Source: Campylobacter sp. (GTDB lineage Bacteria; Campylobacterota; Campylobacteria; Campylobacterales; Campylobacteraceae). Taken from it: a stretch of 48,294 nucleotides of DNA. The notes under the pieces were generated by a model. The model saw only the letters and a program-made list of their open reading frames with translations. It searched no databases and had not been told where the DNA came from. A program made the translations under genes and the position numbers. Below, in pieces: positions 17,984-27,754 of this stretch (position 1 is the stretch's first letter; each line of letters begins with the position of its first letter). The stretch spans positions 1-48,294 of the forward strand of contig JAFLRU010000003.1 in assembly GCA_022511325.1 (NCBI GenBank), in the 5' to 3' direction.

Positions 17984-19177
17984 TTAAGGCATAAAAATAA
18001 TATCTACTAAAGCTTTGTCTTCTAAGCTTTGGCACTCTTTTGGAACAACCATTAAAGCAGCTTTGTTATTAAGATTGTTAATGATTGCACTTGAACCATC
18101 TTTTTTGCCTTTTAAATTTGCTAAAATTTGTCCATTTTTAAACTCTATATTACAAGCAACAAATTCCAAATAAGGTGTTTTTTTCGTATAGTTTCCACAT
18201 AAAAAAGCTTTGCAAATATAATCTTTTTTTTGTAAAAGCCAAAAATTAAGAATTTCTCTTGTATAAAGGTTAAACATTACCATAGCAGAATAAGGAAAAC
18301 CGGGTAGTGCGATGATGAATTTATTTTTAAATTTAGCAATTTTTATATGTCTTCCAGGTTTTATATCTACTTTGTCAATGATGATTTCATATTCTCTTAC
18401 AGCTTTTTTTAAAAAATCAAAATCTCCCATAGAAACGCCACCTGTAGTGATTAAAATATCACAACTTTGCAAAGCATTCTCTAAAGTATTTTTAGTTTGT
18501 TTTTCGTCATCTTTTAAAAGAGGAAAAATCACACTTTTGCATCCTAATTTTTGTGCTAAATTTGCTAGGGCAATATGATTTGAAGAACGAATTTGAGCGG
18601 GATTTTCCAAACTTTCTCCTAAGTCTTTTATCTCGCTTCCACTGCTTAAAACCCCAACAATAGGTTTTATAAAAACGCTGATATGAAAAAAACCAAGTTC
18701 GGCTAAAAGAGCGATTTCACTATAACTAAGCTTTGTGCCTTTTTGGAGTAAAACTTCGTCTTTTTTATAACTCTCGCCAATTTCTCTTATAGCAAAACCT
18801 TTTTTTACAGCTTCTTTGATGAAAATTTTATTTTCTTTTACTTCAACATTTTCAACTGGAACTAAGGTATCACTTCCTTCACTCATCAATGAGCCGGTGA
18901 AAGTTTTGACGCATTGTCCTTCGCCAACACAAAATTCGGGCATAGTTCCTGCAGGAGTTTTTCCTAGAATAGTTAAAGCCTTATTTTGGTCTTCAAATCT
19001 AAGAGCATAGCCGTCCATTGCTGCAGTTCTAAATTCAGGGTGATTTTTAGGAGCTTTAATATCCTCAGCCAAGATGCGTCCTAGACACTGCGTTATAGCT
19101 ATTTTTTCAATTTTTTCATAAGTTTTAAGATGGGTTTTTAAAAGTTCTAAACTTTTTTCATAAGACATTAATGTCAT
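17984..19177 (-). CDS. moeA: Molybdopterin molybdenumtransferase
   Basis: HPEFRTAAMDGYALR, LSSGSEIKDLG, ILITTGGVSMGDFDFL, IALPGFPYSAMVMF. Confidence 0.93.
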   Translation of the reverse strand: MTLMSYEKSLELLKTHLKTYEKIEKIAITQCLGRILAEDIKAPKNHPEFRTAAMDGYALRFEDQNKALTILGKTPAGTMPEFCVGEGQCVKTFTGSLMSEGSDTLVPVENVEVKENKIFIKEAVKKGFAIREIGESYKKDEVLLQKGTKLSYSEIALLAELGFFHISVFIKPIVGVLSSGSEIKDLGESLENPAQIRSSNHIALANLAQKLGCKSVIFPLLKDDEKQTKNTLENALQSCDILITTGGVSMGDFDFLKKAVREYEIIIDKVDIKPGRHIKIAKFKNKFIIALPGFPYSAMVMFNLYTREILNFWLLQKKDYICKAFLCGNYTKKTPYLEFVACNIEFKNGQILANLKGKKDGSSAIINNLNNKAALMVVPKECQSLEDKALVDIIFMP

Positions 19178-19185
19178 TTAAATCC

Positions 19186-19638
19186 TTAGTTTAAAATTCC
19201 TGCTCCACGCAGCTTACTTGAACGTTCTTTTGCATAAATTTTTTCGCCTTTAATCACATCATATTTCCAAATTGGAGCATTTGCTTTAAAATCTTCTACG
19301 AAATCATTAATGAGTTTAAGTCCTAGTTTTCTTTGCTTGCTTAAAACCCCAGCGAAATAAGAACTTTTATGCACCTTAACTTCACCGATAGAATGAGCAA
19401 ACATTAGCTTCACCTTGTCTTTTTCAACCTTTTTTTGCCATTCTTCAAACCAAGTTTTAAGCAAAGGTTCGTAAATATCAAAACTCAAAGCTTCAACATC
19501 ATTTTCGGCACGCACTATGCCACAAAAAGTAATCAAAGCCCCACAATTTTGCTCTTTTGCATAATTATACCATTTGTTATAAATTTTTGTAATATCTAAA
19601 TCCCCATTATAGAGTTCAAACATTGAATTATCCGCCAC
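19186..19638 (-). CDS. moaE: Molybdopterin synthase catalytic subunit
   Basis: GALITFCGIVRAEN, MFAHSIGEVKVHKSSYFAGVLS, APIWKYDVIKGE. Confidence 0.9.
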   Translation of the reverse strand: MADNSMFELYNGDLDITKIYNKWYNYAKEQNCGALITFCGIVRAENDVEALSFDIYEPLLKTWFEEWQKKVEKDKVKLMFAHSIGEVKVHKSSYFAGVLSKQRKLGLKLINDFVEDFKANAPIWKYDVIKGEKIYAKERSSKLRGAGILN

Positions 19639-19849
19639 AAACAGGAGGTAACAAAGCTATTTTATCCCCGTCTTTTAAAGTTTGATTTTCATCAAAAATG
19701 ATTTTATCATTTAAAGCTACTGCACAAAGACTTAACCATTCCTTTAAGCTTTCATCTTGTTTTAAAAATTCTTTAAGTTCTTTTAAAGTATGGACATTAA
19801 CTTCTACATTTTCTTTATTAATCGGTCCTAAAAATTCAATTTTTATCAT
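19628..19849 (-). CDS. moaD: Molybdopterin synthase sulfur carrier subunit
   Basis: 73 aa ubiquitin-like protein ending GDKIALLPPVCGG; overlaps moaE. Confidence 0.9.
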   Translation of the reverse strand: MIKIEFLGPINKENVEVNVHTLKELKEFLKQDESLKEWLSLCAVALNDKIIFDENQTLKDGDKIALLPPVCGG

Positions 19850-19922
19850 ATTAATTCCTTGAAAAATTTGTTACCATTATAATGTTTATTTTTTAAAATT
19901 GAGATAAATTTAAGGATTAAAA

Positions 19923-21071
19923 ATGTTTGAAAATTTAGAACAAACTCCCGCTTATATTTTAGAGGAGGATAAGCTTAGAAAAAACTGCGAACTTTTAGCT
20001 AAAATCAGCAAAGAAAGTGGAGCTAAAGTGCTTGTAGCTCTTAAAGGTTTTGCATTTTCAAGGGCTTTAAAAATCGTGGGAGAGTATTTGAGCGGTTGTA
20101 GTTGTAGTGGGCTTTGGGAAGCAAAATTCGCAAAAGAATTTATGAATAAAGAAATTCACACTTATTCTCCAGCTTTTAAAGATGATGAATTTGATGAGAT
20201 TGCTTTGCTTTCAAATCATATTATTTTTAATTCTTTAAATCAATTTGAAAAATTTAAAAATAAAGCCAAAAATAAAGCCTTAGGACTTCGTTTAAACCCT
20301 GAATTTTCAGTTGCTCCAAAAGAACTTTATAATCCAAGTGGGAGATATTCAAGGCTTGGAATTCGTGATAAGGATTTAAAAGATGCAAATTTAGACGCGA
20401 TTAGTGGGTTCCATTTTCACTCTCTTTGCGAAGAAAGTGCTAACTCTTTGGAGCAGGTTTTAAAGGTTTTTGAGCATAAATTTAAAGCTTATATTTCAAA
20501 GGTTGATTGGGTGAATTTTGGTGGAGGGCATCATATCACCAAAGAGGGCTATGATACGCAAAAACTCATAAGGCTTTGCAAGGAATTTTCTGATAAATAT
20601 GGAGTGCAAGTGTATTTAGAACCGGGTGAGGCTGTGGGTTGGCAGTGCGGAGTTTTGGTAGCAAGTGTGATTGATTTGATTGAAAATGAAAAACACATTG
20701 CAATTTTAGATACTTCAAGCGAGGCACATATGCCAGATACAATTATAATGCCTTATACGAGCGAAATTTTAGGTGCAAGAATTTTAGCTACGAGAGAAAA
20801 TGAAAAAATTTCAGAACTCAAAAAGGGTGAAAAAGCTTATTTACTTGGTGGAAATACTTGTTTGGCGGGAGATATTATGGGTGAATATGCTTTTAAAAAA
20901 GAACTTAAAATCGGCGATAAAATTGTGTTTTTAGACCAAATTCATTATTCCATCGTTAAAAACACAACCTTTAATGGAGTAAGATTGCCAAATTTAATGC
21001 TTTTAAATCAAAAAAATGAACTTGAACTTGTGAGGAAATTTTCTTATGAGGATTATGCGAAGAGGAATTAA
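19923..21071 (+). CDS. nspC: Carboxynorspermidine decarboxylase
   Basis: TPAYILEEDKLRKNCELL, KVLVALKGFAF, VNFGGGHHITKEGYD, YLEPGEAVGWQCG. Confidence 0.9.
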   Translation: MFENLEQTPAYILEEDKLRKNCELLAKISKESGAKVLVALKGFAFSRALKIVGEYLSGCSCSGLWEAKFAKEFMNKEIHTYSPAFKDDEFDEIALLSNHIIFNSLNQFEKFKNKAKNKALGLRLNPEFSVAPKELYNPSGRYSRLGIRDKDLKDANLDAISGFHFHSLCEESANSLEQVLKVFEHKFKAYISKVDWVNFGGGHHITKEGYDTQKLIRLCKEFSDKYGVQVYLEPGEAVGWQCGVLVASVIDLIENEKHIAILDTSSEAHMPDTIIMPYTSEILGARILATRENEKISELKKGEKAYLLGGNTCLAGDIMGEYAFKKELKIGDKIVFLDQIHYSIVKNTTFNGVRLPNLMLLNQKNELELVRKFSYEDYAKRN

Positions 21072-21655
21072 TTTTTTTTGTTATATTTTTAAATCGCTAA
21101 AAGTTTAAAAAGAGACAAAATGAGAAAGAAAACTTTAAACTTTATTAACACTAGTTATTGATACAAATAAAATCACCAATATGAGCGGCAGATTTTTTAT
21201 AAAACTAAGCGTAAAGATTTTAAATAGGATAGAGAGTTGGAATACAAGAAAGCTTATAAAAATATGAGTGGTATTCCCCTTTAGAGAAAAACACCTAGGT
21301 GGTGTAAATAAGTTTTTATTTTAAATTTAAGCAAAGTTTTATTATTTACACAGAACATAAAATATCATTTTTATTAAAGTTTTTAAGACTAAAATTTTTT
21401 AAAGGATTTTAGCCTTAAAAATAAATTTTAAAAATTATAAAATTACTATTTTATAGGGATTTAAAGGATATTTATTCTTTAAAAAATATTTATGAATTGT
21501 TTAAAAATTCAGTTTTTTTTAAACTAAATAGTATTATCATAGATTTAAGTTTATAAATGTTTCAAAGGGTGAATTGAGTGTATTTTACATAATATATCAA
21601 TTTTGAAACTTTACTTATTTTGCATTTTGCAGGGATTAACAAATTTAGGTGAGCT

Positions 21656-22354
21656 ATGAATTTAGAAGAATTTAAATTAGCTAGAAGTCTTTATTATCAA
21701 TGCTTAGGAGAGTTTTTTACCTTTTCTTTTTCGCAGGAAAGATTTAAAAATGTAAAAAATTATTTAAGTTTGATGAAAGAATGTTTATTTGATGAGAGTT
21801 TGGCTGAAAATTTTGATACCTTACTTGAGTCTTTAGAAGAAAATTCTACGCAGACTTTAGCTAAAGAATACGAACTTCTTTTTTTAAGCCTTAAAAATGC
21901 TATTCCTACAACTTTTTCTTATATTGAAGAAGGTTTTGAGAATTCAAAAGCTTTGCTTTGTGTAAGACAAATTTTGGCAAGGAGCAAAATAAGACGCAAT
22001 GAAACGCTTTTTAAGGAAAGCGAAGATAGCGTTGGCTTTTGTTTTTTATTGATGAGTGAGTTTTTAAGAACCGATGAGTTAAAACTCGCTAAAGAACTTT
22101 TTGAAAATGTCATTAATAAAGGCATAGATGAGTTTTTAGAATTAGTTTTTACTCATACAGACTCAAAACTTTATAAAGAAATTTCAAGCATAGCTATGAA
22201 ATTCATAGAATTTGAAAGATTTTGTTTTGAACTTAATAAGCCTTTAAAAACTAATGCAAAAAAGGTTCAAAATGATTTATCTCGTTCAGAATTCTTAAGA
22301 AGAGAAGCAAATAAACAAAGGAGGAATCGTGAAAAATCGCAGGGAATTTCTTAA
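21656..22354 (+). CDS. TorD/DmsD-family chaperone associated with formate dehydrogenase
   Basis: 232 aa, helical, first gene of the fdh operon; EYELLFLSLKNAIPTTFSYIEEG is typical of TorD-like proteins. Confidence 0.75.
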   Translation: MNLEEFKLARSLYYQCLGEFFTFSFSQERFKNVKNYLSLMKECLFDESLAENFDTLLESLEENSTQTLAKEYELLFLSLKNAIPTTFSYIEEGFENSKALLCVRQILARSKIRRNETLFKESEDSVGFCFLLMSEFLRTDELKLAKELFENVINKGIDEFLELVFTHTDSKLYKEISSIAMKFIEFERFCFELNKPLKTNAKKVQNDLSRSEFLRREANKQRRNREKSQGIS

Positions 22355-22514
22355 AAAATCTGCTTTAGCTTTGGCAAGTACTTCAGCACTTAGCACTTTA
22401 GCTTTGGCTAATGACGATGAAAGAAAGGATTTGGTTAAGGGTAAAAGCAAGAAAAAAGAAGTGCTTTTTCAAAGAAGTGCAAATTGGGAAAAATACTATG
22501 TAAAGGCTCAATAA
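22329..22514 (+). CDS. Small Tat-leader protein of the formate dehydrogenase operon
   Basis: MKNRREFLKKSALALASTSALSTLALA leader plus a short basic tail. GTG start, overlaps the upstream gene, and its stop overlaps the fdhA start (TAATG). Confidence 0.8.
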   Translation: MKNRREFLKKSALALASTSALSTLALANDDERKDLVKGKSKKKEVLFQRSANWEKYYVKAQ

Positions 22515-25318
22515 TGTCAAGTACAAAAGAAAATATCAAGCTTGCACGTCGTTCTTTTTTAAAAATGGCTACACTTTCATCTTTGGCAGTGCCAATGCTT
22601 GGACGCAGCGAAGTTTTAAGAGAGGCATCAGAAGACGAGCTTAAAGAGGCTTATGAGGGAAGCAAGAAGGTTAAAAGTGTTTGTACAGCCTGTTCTGTAG
22701 GCTGTGGAATTATCGCAGAAGTGCAAAATGGAGTTTGGGTGCGTCAAGAAATTGCTCAAGATCATCCTGTAAGCGTTGGCGGGCACTGCTGTAAAGGTGC
22801 AGATATGATTGATATGGTGCGTTCTCACGTGCGTTTAAAATATCCTATGAAAAAGGAAAATGGAGAATGGAAACGTATCACTTATGAACAAGCCTTAGAC
22901 GAAATCGGTGAAAAACTTGCCGCATACCGCAAGGAAAATCCAGAAAGCGTTATGTTTTTGGGTTCTGCAAAACTCAGTAATGAACAAGCGTATTATATAA
23001 GAAAATTTGGAGCTTTTTTTGGCACAAACAATGTAGATCATCAAGCTCGAATTTGACATAGTGCAACAGTCGCCGGTGTGGCGAATACATTTGGTTATGG
23101 TGCTATGACAAACCATCTTGGCGATATACAAAGAAGTAAGTGTATATTTATAATAGGTTCAAATCCAGCTGTCAATCACCCTGTAGGCTTTAGACACTTT
23201 TTGAAGGCTAAAGAAAAAGGGGCTAAGATGATTGTTGTAGATCCAAGATTCACTAAAAGTGCAGCGAAGGCTGATATTTACGCACGAATTCGTCCCGGAA
23301 CAGATATAGCCTTTATGTATGGAATGTTAAAAATCATCTTTGATGAAGGTTTAGAAGATACAAAATACCTTGATGAAAGAGTTTTTGGGATTGATAAGAT
23401 TAGAGAAGAAGCTGCAAAATGGACTCCTGAAATTGTTGAAGATGTAACAGGAATTTCAAAAGATTTGCTTTATCAAATCACTTATGAAGTTGCTAAAAAC
23501 AAACCAACTACTCTTGTTTGGGCTATGGGTTTAACTCAACATACTGTGGGAACTTCAAATACGCGTTTAGCTCCTATAGTGCAAATGGTTTTAGGAAATA
23601 TAGGAAAATTCGGAGGTGGCGTTAATATCTTAAGAGGACACGACAATGTTCAAGGTGCTTCGGATATGGCGTGTTTGAGCGAGAATTTACCGGGTTATTA
23701 TCCTCTTAATGAACCAACTTGGAGATATTATGCAAAAATTTGGGGTGTTGAGTATGATTGGCTTTTAAGTAATTTTGTAAGCAAAGATTGGATGCATAAA
23801 AATGGACTTACTCTTGCAAGATGGTGGGCTGGTGCACTTAATGGCAAAGATGGCAACGATAAAGTGGATAATGCAGGAACAGCTCTTAAAGCTTTAATAG
23901 TATTAGGAAATGGTATTACTTCAACTGCTCAACAAGCTAAAGTTAAAGAAGGCTTAGAAGCCTTAGAACTTTTAGTTTTAGCTGATCCTTTTGTTAATGA
24001 AGCAGGTGTGATTGCGGAAAGAAAGGATGGTATTTATCTTTTACCGGCTGCGACACAGTTTGAAACAAGCGGAAGTGTAACAGCAACAAATCGTAGCGGG
24101 CAATGGAGATTTAAGATTGTAGATCCTCTTTATGAAAGCAAGGAAGACCAAGAAATTTTATTTGAACTTGCGAAAAGACTTGGTTTCTACAAAGAATTCA
24201 CTCAAACCTTAAGAGATGAAAAAGGCGAGATTGTTTGGCCTGAAAATGCTACAAGAGAATTTGCAAGGGCGGTTCGAACCATAGGACTTAATGGTTGGAG
24301 TCCTGAAAGACTTAAAAAGCATACTTTAAATTGGGACCAATTCGATGAGGTAACTTTAGAAGGTAAAGGAGAGCTTGCAGGAGAGTATTATGGACTTCCT
24401 TGGCCTTGCTGGAATCAAGATCATCCGGGAAGCCCTGTGCTTTACAATACAGATGTAGAGCCTACAAAAGGTGGTATGGGCTTTAGAAACAATTTTGGTT
24501 TGGATTATGAAGGAGAAAGCTTACTTGCTAAAAATGCTCCTTTAAATTCCCCGATAGATACAGGCTATCCACAAATCACTAAAGAAAATATCGAACAAGT
24601 TTTAGGTATTACCCTTAGTGAAGAGGAAAAAGAAAAAATAGGACCAAGCTGGATTTATGATGATAGCAATATCATTGTGGATAAATGTATGCAAAAAGGC
24701 ATAATTCCTTATGGAAATGCTAAAGCTAGGGCTGTGGTTTGGAATTTTAAAGATAAGATTCCACTTCACAGAGAGCCTTTACATTCTCCAAGAGCTGATT
24801 TGGCACAAAAATATCCAAGTTTTGAAGACCAAAAAGCACAATACCGCGTGGATACTAAGTTTATTTCTGTGCAACAAGCTAAGGATTATTCTAAGGAATT
24901 CCCTTTGAATTTAGTTACAGGGCGTTTGGTGAATTTAAATGGTGCAGGTATGGAAAATCGTGCTTCAATGTATTTAACAAGACTTACGCCTGAAATGTTT
25001 TGTGAGATAAACAGCGAGCTTGCCTCAAGCCTTGATATTAAAGCTGGAGATATGATTTGGATTCATTCTCCTGAAAATACAAAGATCAAGGTTAGAGTTA
25101 AGATAAATAATGGCGTGGCTAAAGATATGGTTTTCTTGCCTTTCCATTTTACAGGGGTAATGCAAGGAGTGGATTTAACGCATAATTTCCCAAAAGGAAC
25201 TAAGCCTTTTGCAAACGGAGAGAGTGCAAATACCGTTACAAATTATGGTTATGATATAGTATGTCAAATTCCAGAAACTAAGGGCGGATTATGTAGGATT
25301 AGTAAGGATGGAGTATGA
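22514..25318 (+). CDS. fdhA: Selenocysteine-containing formate dehydrogenase major subunit (UGA at 23054-23056 read as Sec)
   Basis: Two same-frame ORFs (22484-23056 and 23078-25318) are joined through ...[31 protein letters not shown], the FDH active-site motif. Tat leader LARRSFLKMA and an N-terminal 4Fe-4S motif CTACSVGCG. Confidence 0.93.
23070..23084 (+). promoter_or_regulatory. Bacterial SECIS-like hairpin downstream of the fdhA UGA
   Basis: TCGCC-GGTGT-GGCGA: 5-bp perfect stem with a GU-containing loop, starting 14 nt after the UGA. Confidence 0.7.
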
Positions 25319-25956
25319 GTAAGATAAATTTTGCAAATTTAGAAAAAGATCGCTTGAAATTTTATTGTGATAATGAAAGGTGCATTGATTGTAATGGTTG
25401 TGCGGTTGCTTGTGATGAGGCTCACGAGCTGCCGATTAATATACGTCGCAGACGCGTCATCACTCTTAATGAAGGGGTGCAAGGCAAGGAAGTTTCAACT
25501 TCTATTTCTTGTATGCATTGTGATGATGCTCCTTGTTCTATAGTGTGTCCTGTGGATTGCTTTTATATTCGTGCTGATGGTATAGTTTTACACGATAAAG
25601 AAATTTGCATAGGTTGTGGATATTGTCTTTATGCTTGTCCTTTTGGGGCACCACAATTTCCTAAAGATAGTGTTTTTGGGAATAAAGGCATAATGGATAA
25701 ATGCACAATGTGTGCAGGGGGTCCAGCACCAACAAATTCAGAAAAAGAAAGAGAGCTTTATGGACAAAACCGCATTGCAGAGGGTAAAGTACCCGTATGT
25801 GCTGCAATGTGTTCTACCAAAGCTTTGCTTGTGGGTGAGAGTTCAAAAATCGAAGAAATTTATGAAAATCGCCTTCAAAGTCGAAAATACGGCATAGCTT
25901 CACCTTCTCAAAGTATGGAATGGAAAATCGCCTACATTGGAAAGGAGAGATTATGA
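25315..25956 (+). CDS. fdhB: Formate dehydrogenase iron-sulfur subunit
   Basis: Four cysteine clusters: CIDCNGCAVAC, CMHCDDAPCSIVCP, CIGCGYCLYACP, CTMCAGG. Confidence 0.93.
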   Translation: MSKINFANLEKDRLKFYCDNERCIDCNGCAVACDEAHELPINIRRRRVITLNEGVQGKEVSTSISCMHCDDAPCSIVCPVDCFYIRADGIVLHDKEICIGCGYCLYACPFGAPQFPKDSVFGNKGIMDKCTMCAGGPAPTNSEKERELYGQNRIAEGKVPVCAAMCSTKALLVGESSKIEEIYENRLQSRKYGIASPSQSMEWKIAYIGKERL

Positions 25957-26882
25957 AAAAGCTGTTTTTGATGATATTAAGTTTTGTGAATTTATTTGGA
26001 TATGGGGAAGAGCGTATGGGACAAGATACCCAAATTTGGGATTTCCATCGTATTACTAATATACCAAATTATGATACCTTTGGTAAGCTTTGGACAACTT
26101 TACAAGGCGAATATATTGCCACGATAGCACTTGTTTCAGTTATTGCTGTTTTGGCAGCCTTTTCACTCCATTATATGGTTATAGGTCCAAAGCAATTTTC
26201 TCACGCAGGAAAGAAAATTTACGCTTTTACTTTGTTTGAAAGGATTTTTCATTTCATAGCAGCTCTTTCTTGGGTGATTTTAGTTCCAACAGGCTTTATT
26301 ATGATGTTTGGTTCTTATTTTGGTGGAGGAATGTTTGTAAGGGTTTGTAAAAATTTACACGCTTTTGCAACGATTTTGTTTATCATTTCGGTAATTCCTA
26401 TGTGTTTGTGGTGGATTAAAAGAATGCTTCCTGCAAGTTATGATTTGCGTTGGATGTTGATAGTGGGCGGATATTTAAGCAAAATCAAGCGTCCAATTCC
26501 TGCAGGAAAATTTAATTTTGGGCAAAAATCTTGGTATTATATCGCTGTTTTTGGTGGTTTTCTTATGATAATCACTGGAGGCTTTATGTATTTTCTTGAT
26601 TTTAACTCAACCTCTGTTCAAAGCTTGTTTGGCTTAACTCAAATTGAGCTTTTAAGACTTTGTGCAATCATTCATAATTTCTTAGGTATAGTTTGTGCTT
26701 TGTTTTTTGGCATACATATTTATATGGCAGTATTTGCGATTAAAGGAAGTATTCATTCTATGGTTAGTGGCTATAAAGAAGAAGAGGAAGTGTATATACT
26801 TCATAGCTATTGGTATAAAGAGCTAAGTCATAAAAATAAAATTAACCCTAGTTTTTCTTATGATCCTAAGGTGAAAATTTGA
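25953..26882 (+). CDS. fdhC: Formate dehydrogenase cytochrome b subunit
   Basis: MKKLFLMILSFVNLFGYGEERMGQ. Multiple TM helices with FERIFHFIAALSWVILVPTGF and CKNLHAFATILF histidines. Confidence 0.9.
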   Translation: MKKLFLMILSFVNLFGYGEERMGQDTQIWDFHRITNIPNYDTFGKLWTTLQGEYIATIALVSVIAVLAAFSLHYMVIGPKQFSHAGKKIYAFTLFERIFHFIAALSWVILVPTGFIMMFGSYFGGGMFVRVCKNLHAFATILFIISVIPMCLWWIKRMLPASYDLRWMLIVGGYLSKIKRPIPAGKFNFGQKSWYYIAVFGGFLMIITGGFMYFLDFNSTSVQSLFGLTQIELLRLCAIIHNFLGIVCALFFGIHIYMAVFAIKGSIHSMVSGYKEEEEVYILHSYWYKELSHKNKINPSFSYDPKVKI

Positions 26883-26888
26883 ATTAAG

Positions 26889-26951
26889 ATACCAAAAAAT
26901 ATGCGAATTGACTAGAAATTTAGTTAATTCGCATTTAAAGTTTTTTGGTAT
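26889..26951 (+). terminator. Two-tier terminator hairpin between fdhC and fdhD
   Basis: Inner stem ATGCGAATTGACTA/TAGTTAATTCGCAT (14 bp with one G-U, loop GAAATT) inside an outer ATACCAAAAAA/TTTTTTGGTAT arm pair. Confidence 0.7.
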
Positions 26952-26971
26952 GATTGATAAAAGAGGTAATT

Positions 26972-27754
26972 ATGGAAGCTTTATTCACAACCGAAATTCT
27001 TAAATTTAAAGGCGATGAATCCTTTGTTTGTGATGATGTTTTAGTGCGTGAAATTAAGTTAGAGCTTTTTGTTAATGACGAAAAAGTGGGAACCTTAATG
27101 GCAACGCCTATTGACGAGCAAGCTTTGGCTGTGGGATATTTGATGAGTGAAAATATCATTGCAAATGCCAAGGATATACAAAGCATAGAAAGCCAAAATG
27201 ATGGAATGAGTGTGCATATTAAAGCCAAGATTGATGAGGCTAATTTAGCTAAGCTTAATGCTTCTGGCGTTGTGATTAGTGGTTGTGGTAGGGCTTTAAG
27301 TGCAAACATTGATCCGCAAAGCATTGAAGCAGCAAAAATAGACTCACAAATTCATTTTTCAAAAGAGCAAATTTTAAAGCAAATGAGTGAATTTTACACT
27401 CAATGTGAATTATATGAGAAAACAGGCTGTGTGCATACAGCTAAACTTTTTGTAAATGAAAACACTTTTTTTATAGGGGAGGATATAGCTCAACATAACA
27501 CAATAGATAAAGCTTTAGGTAAAGCAAGACTTGCAAATGTAGATTTAAGCAAGTGTTTTTTGATGGTAAGTGGCAGACTAAGTTCTGAAATGGTCGCAAA
27601 GGCTGTAATGCACAAGGTTCCTGTCATTGTTTCACGCACAGCACCAACCTGTCTTGGTGTGATGATTGCTAGAAAATTTAATCTCACTCTTTGTGGCTTT
27701 GCAAGAGGAGATAAAATCAACATTTATAGCGGAGAATTTAGAATTGAAAAATAA
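26972..27754 (+). CDS. fdhD: Formate dehydrogenase accessory sulfurtransferase
   Basis: VGYLMSENII, VVISGCGRALSA, KTGCVHTAKLF, SGRLSSEMVAKAVMHKVPVIVSRTAPT. Confidence 0.92.
   Translation: MEALFTTEILKFKGDESFVCDDVLVREIKLELFVNDEKVGTLMATPIDEQALAVGYLMSENIIANAKDIQSIESQNDGMSVHIKAKIDEANLAKLNASGVVISGCGRALSANIDPQSIEAAKIDSQIHFSKEQILKQMSEFYTQCELYEKTGCVHTAKLFVNENTFFIGEDIAQHNTIDKALGKARLANVDLSKCFLMVSGRLSSEMVAKAVMHKVPVIVSRTAPTCLGVMIARKFNLTLCGFARGDKINIYSGEFRIEK

Noticed and set aside
23054-23056. TGA inside fdhA as a nonsense mutation/pseudogene
   Set aside because: Active-site context, SECIS-like hairpin and linked selD/selC support selenocysteine decoding.
26935-27324. 129-aa minus-strand ORF opposite fdhD
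   Set aside because: Antisense to strongly conserved fdhD; the composition is a mirror of its codons.
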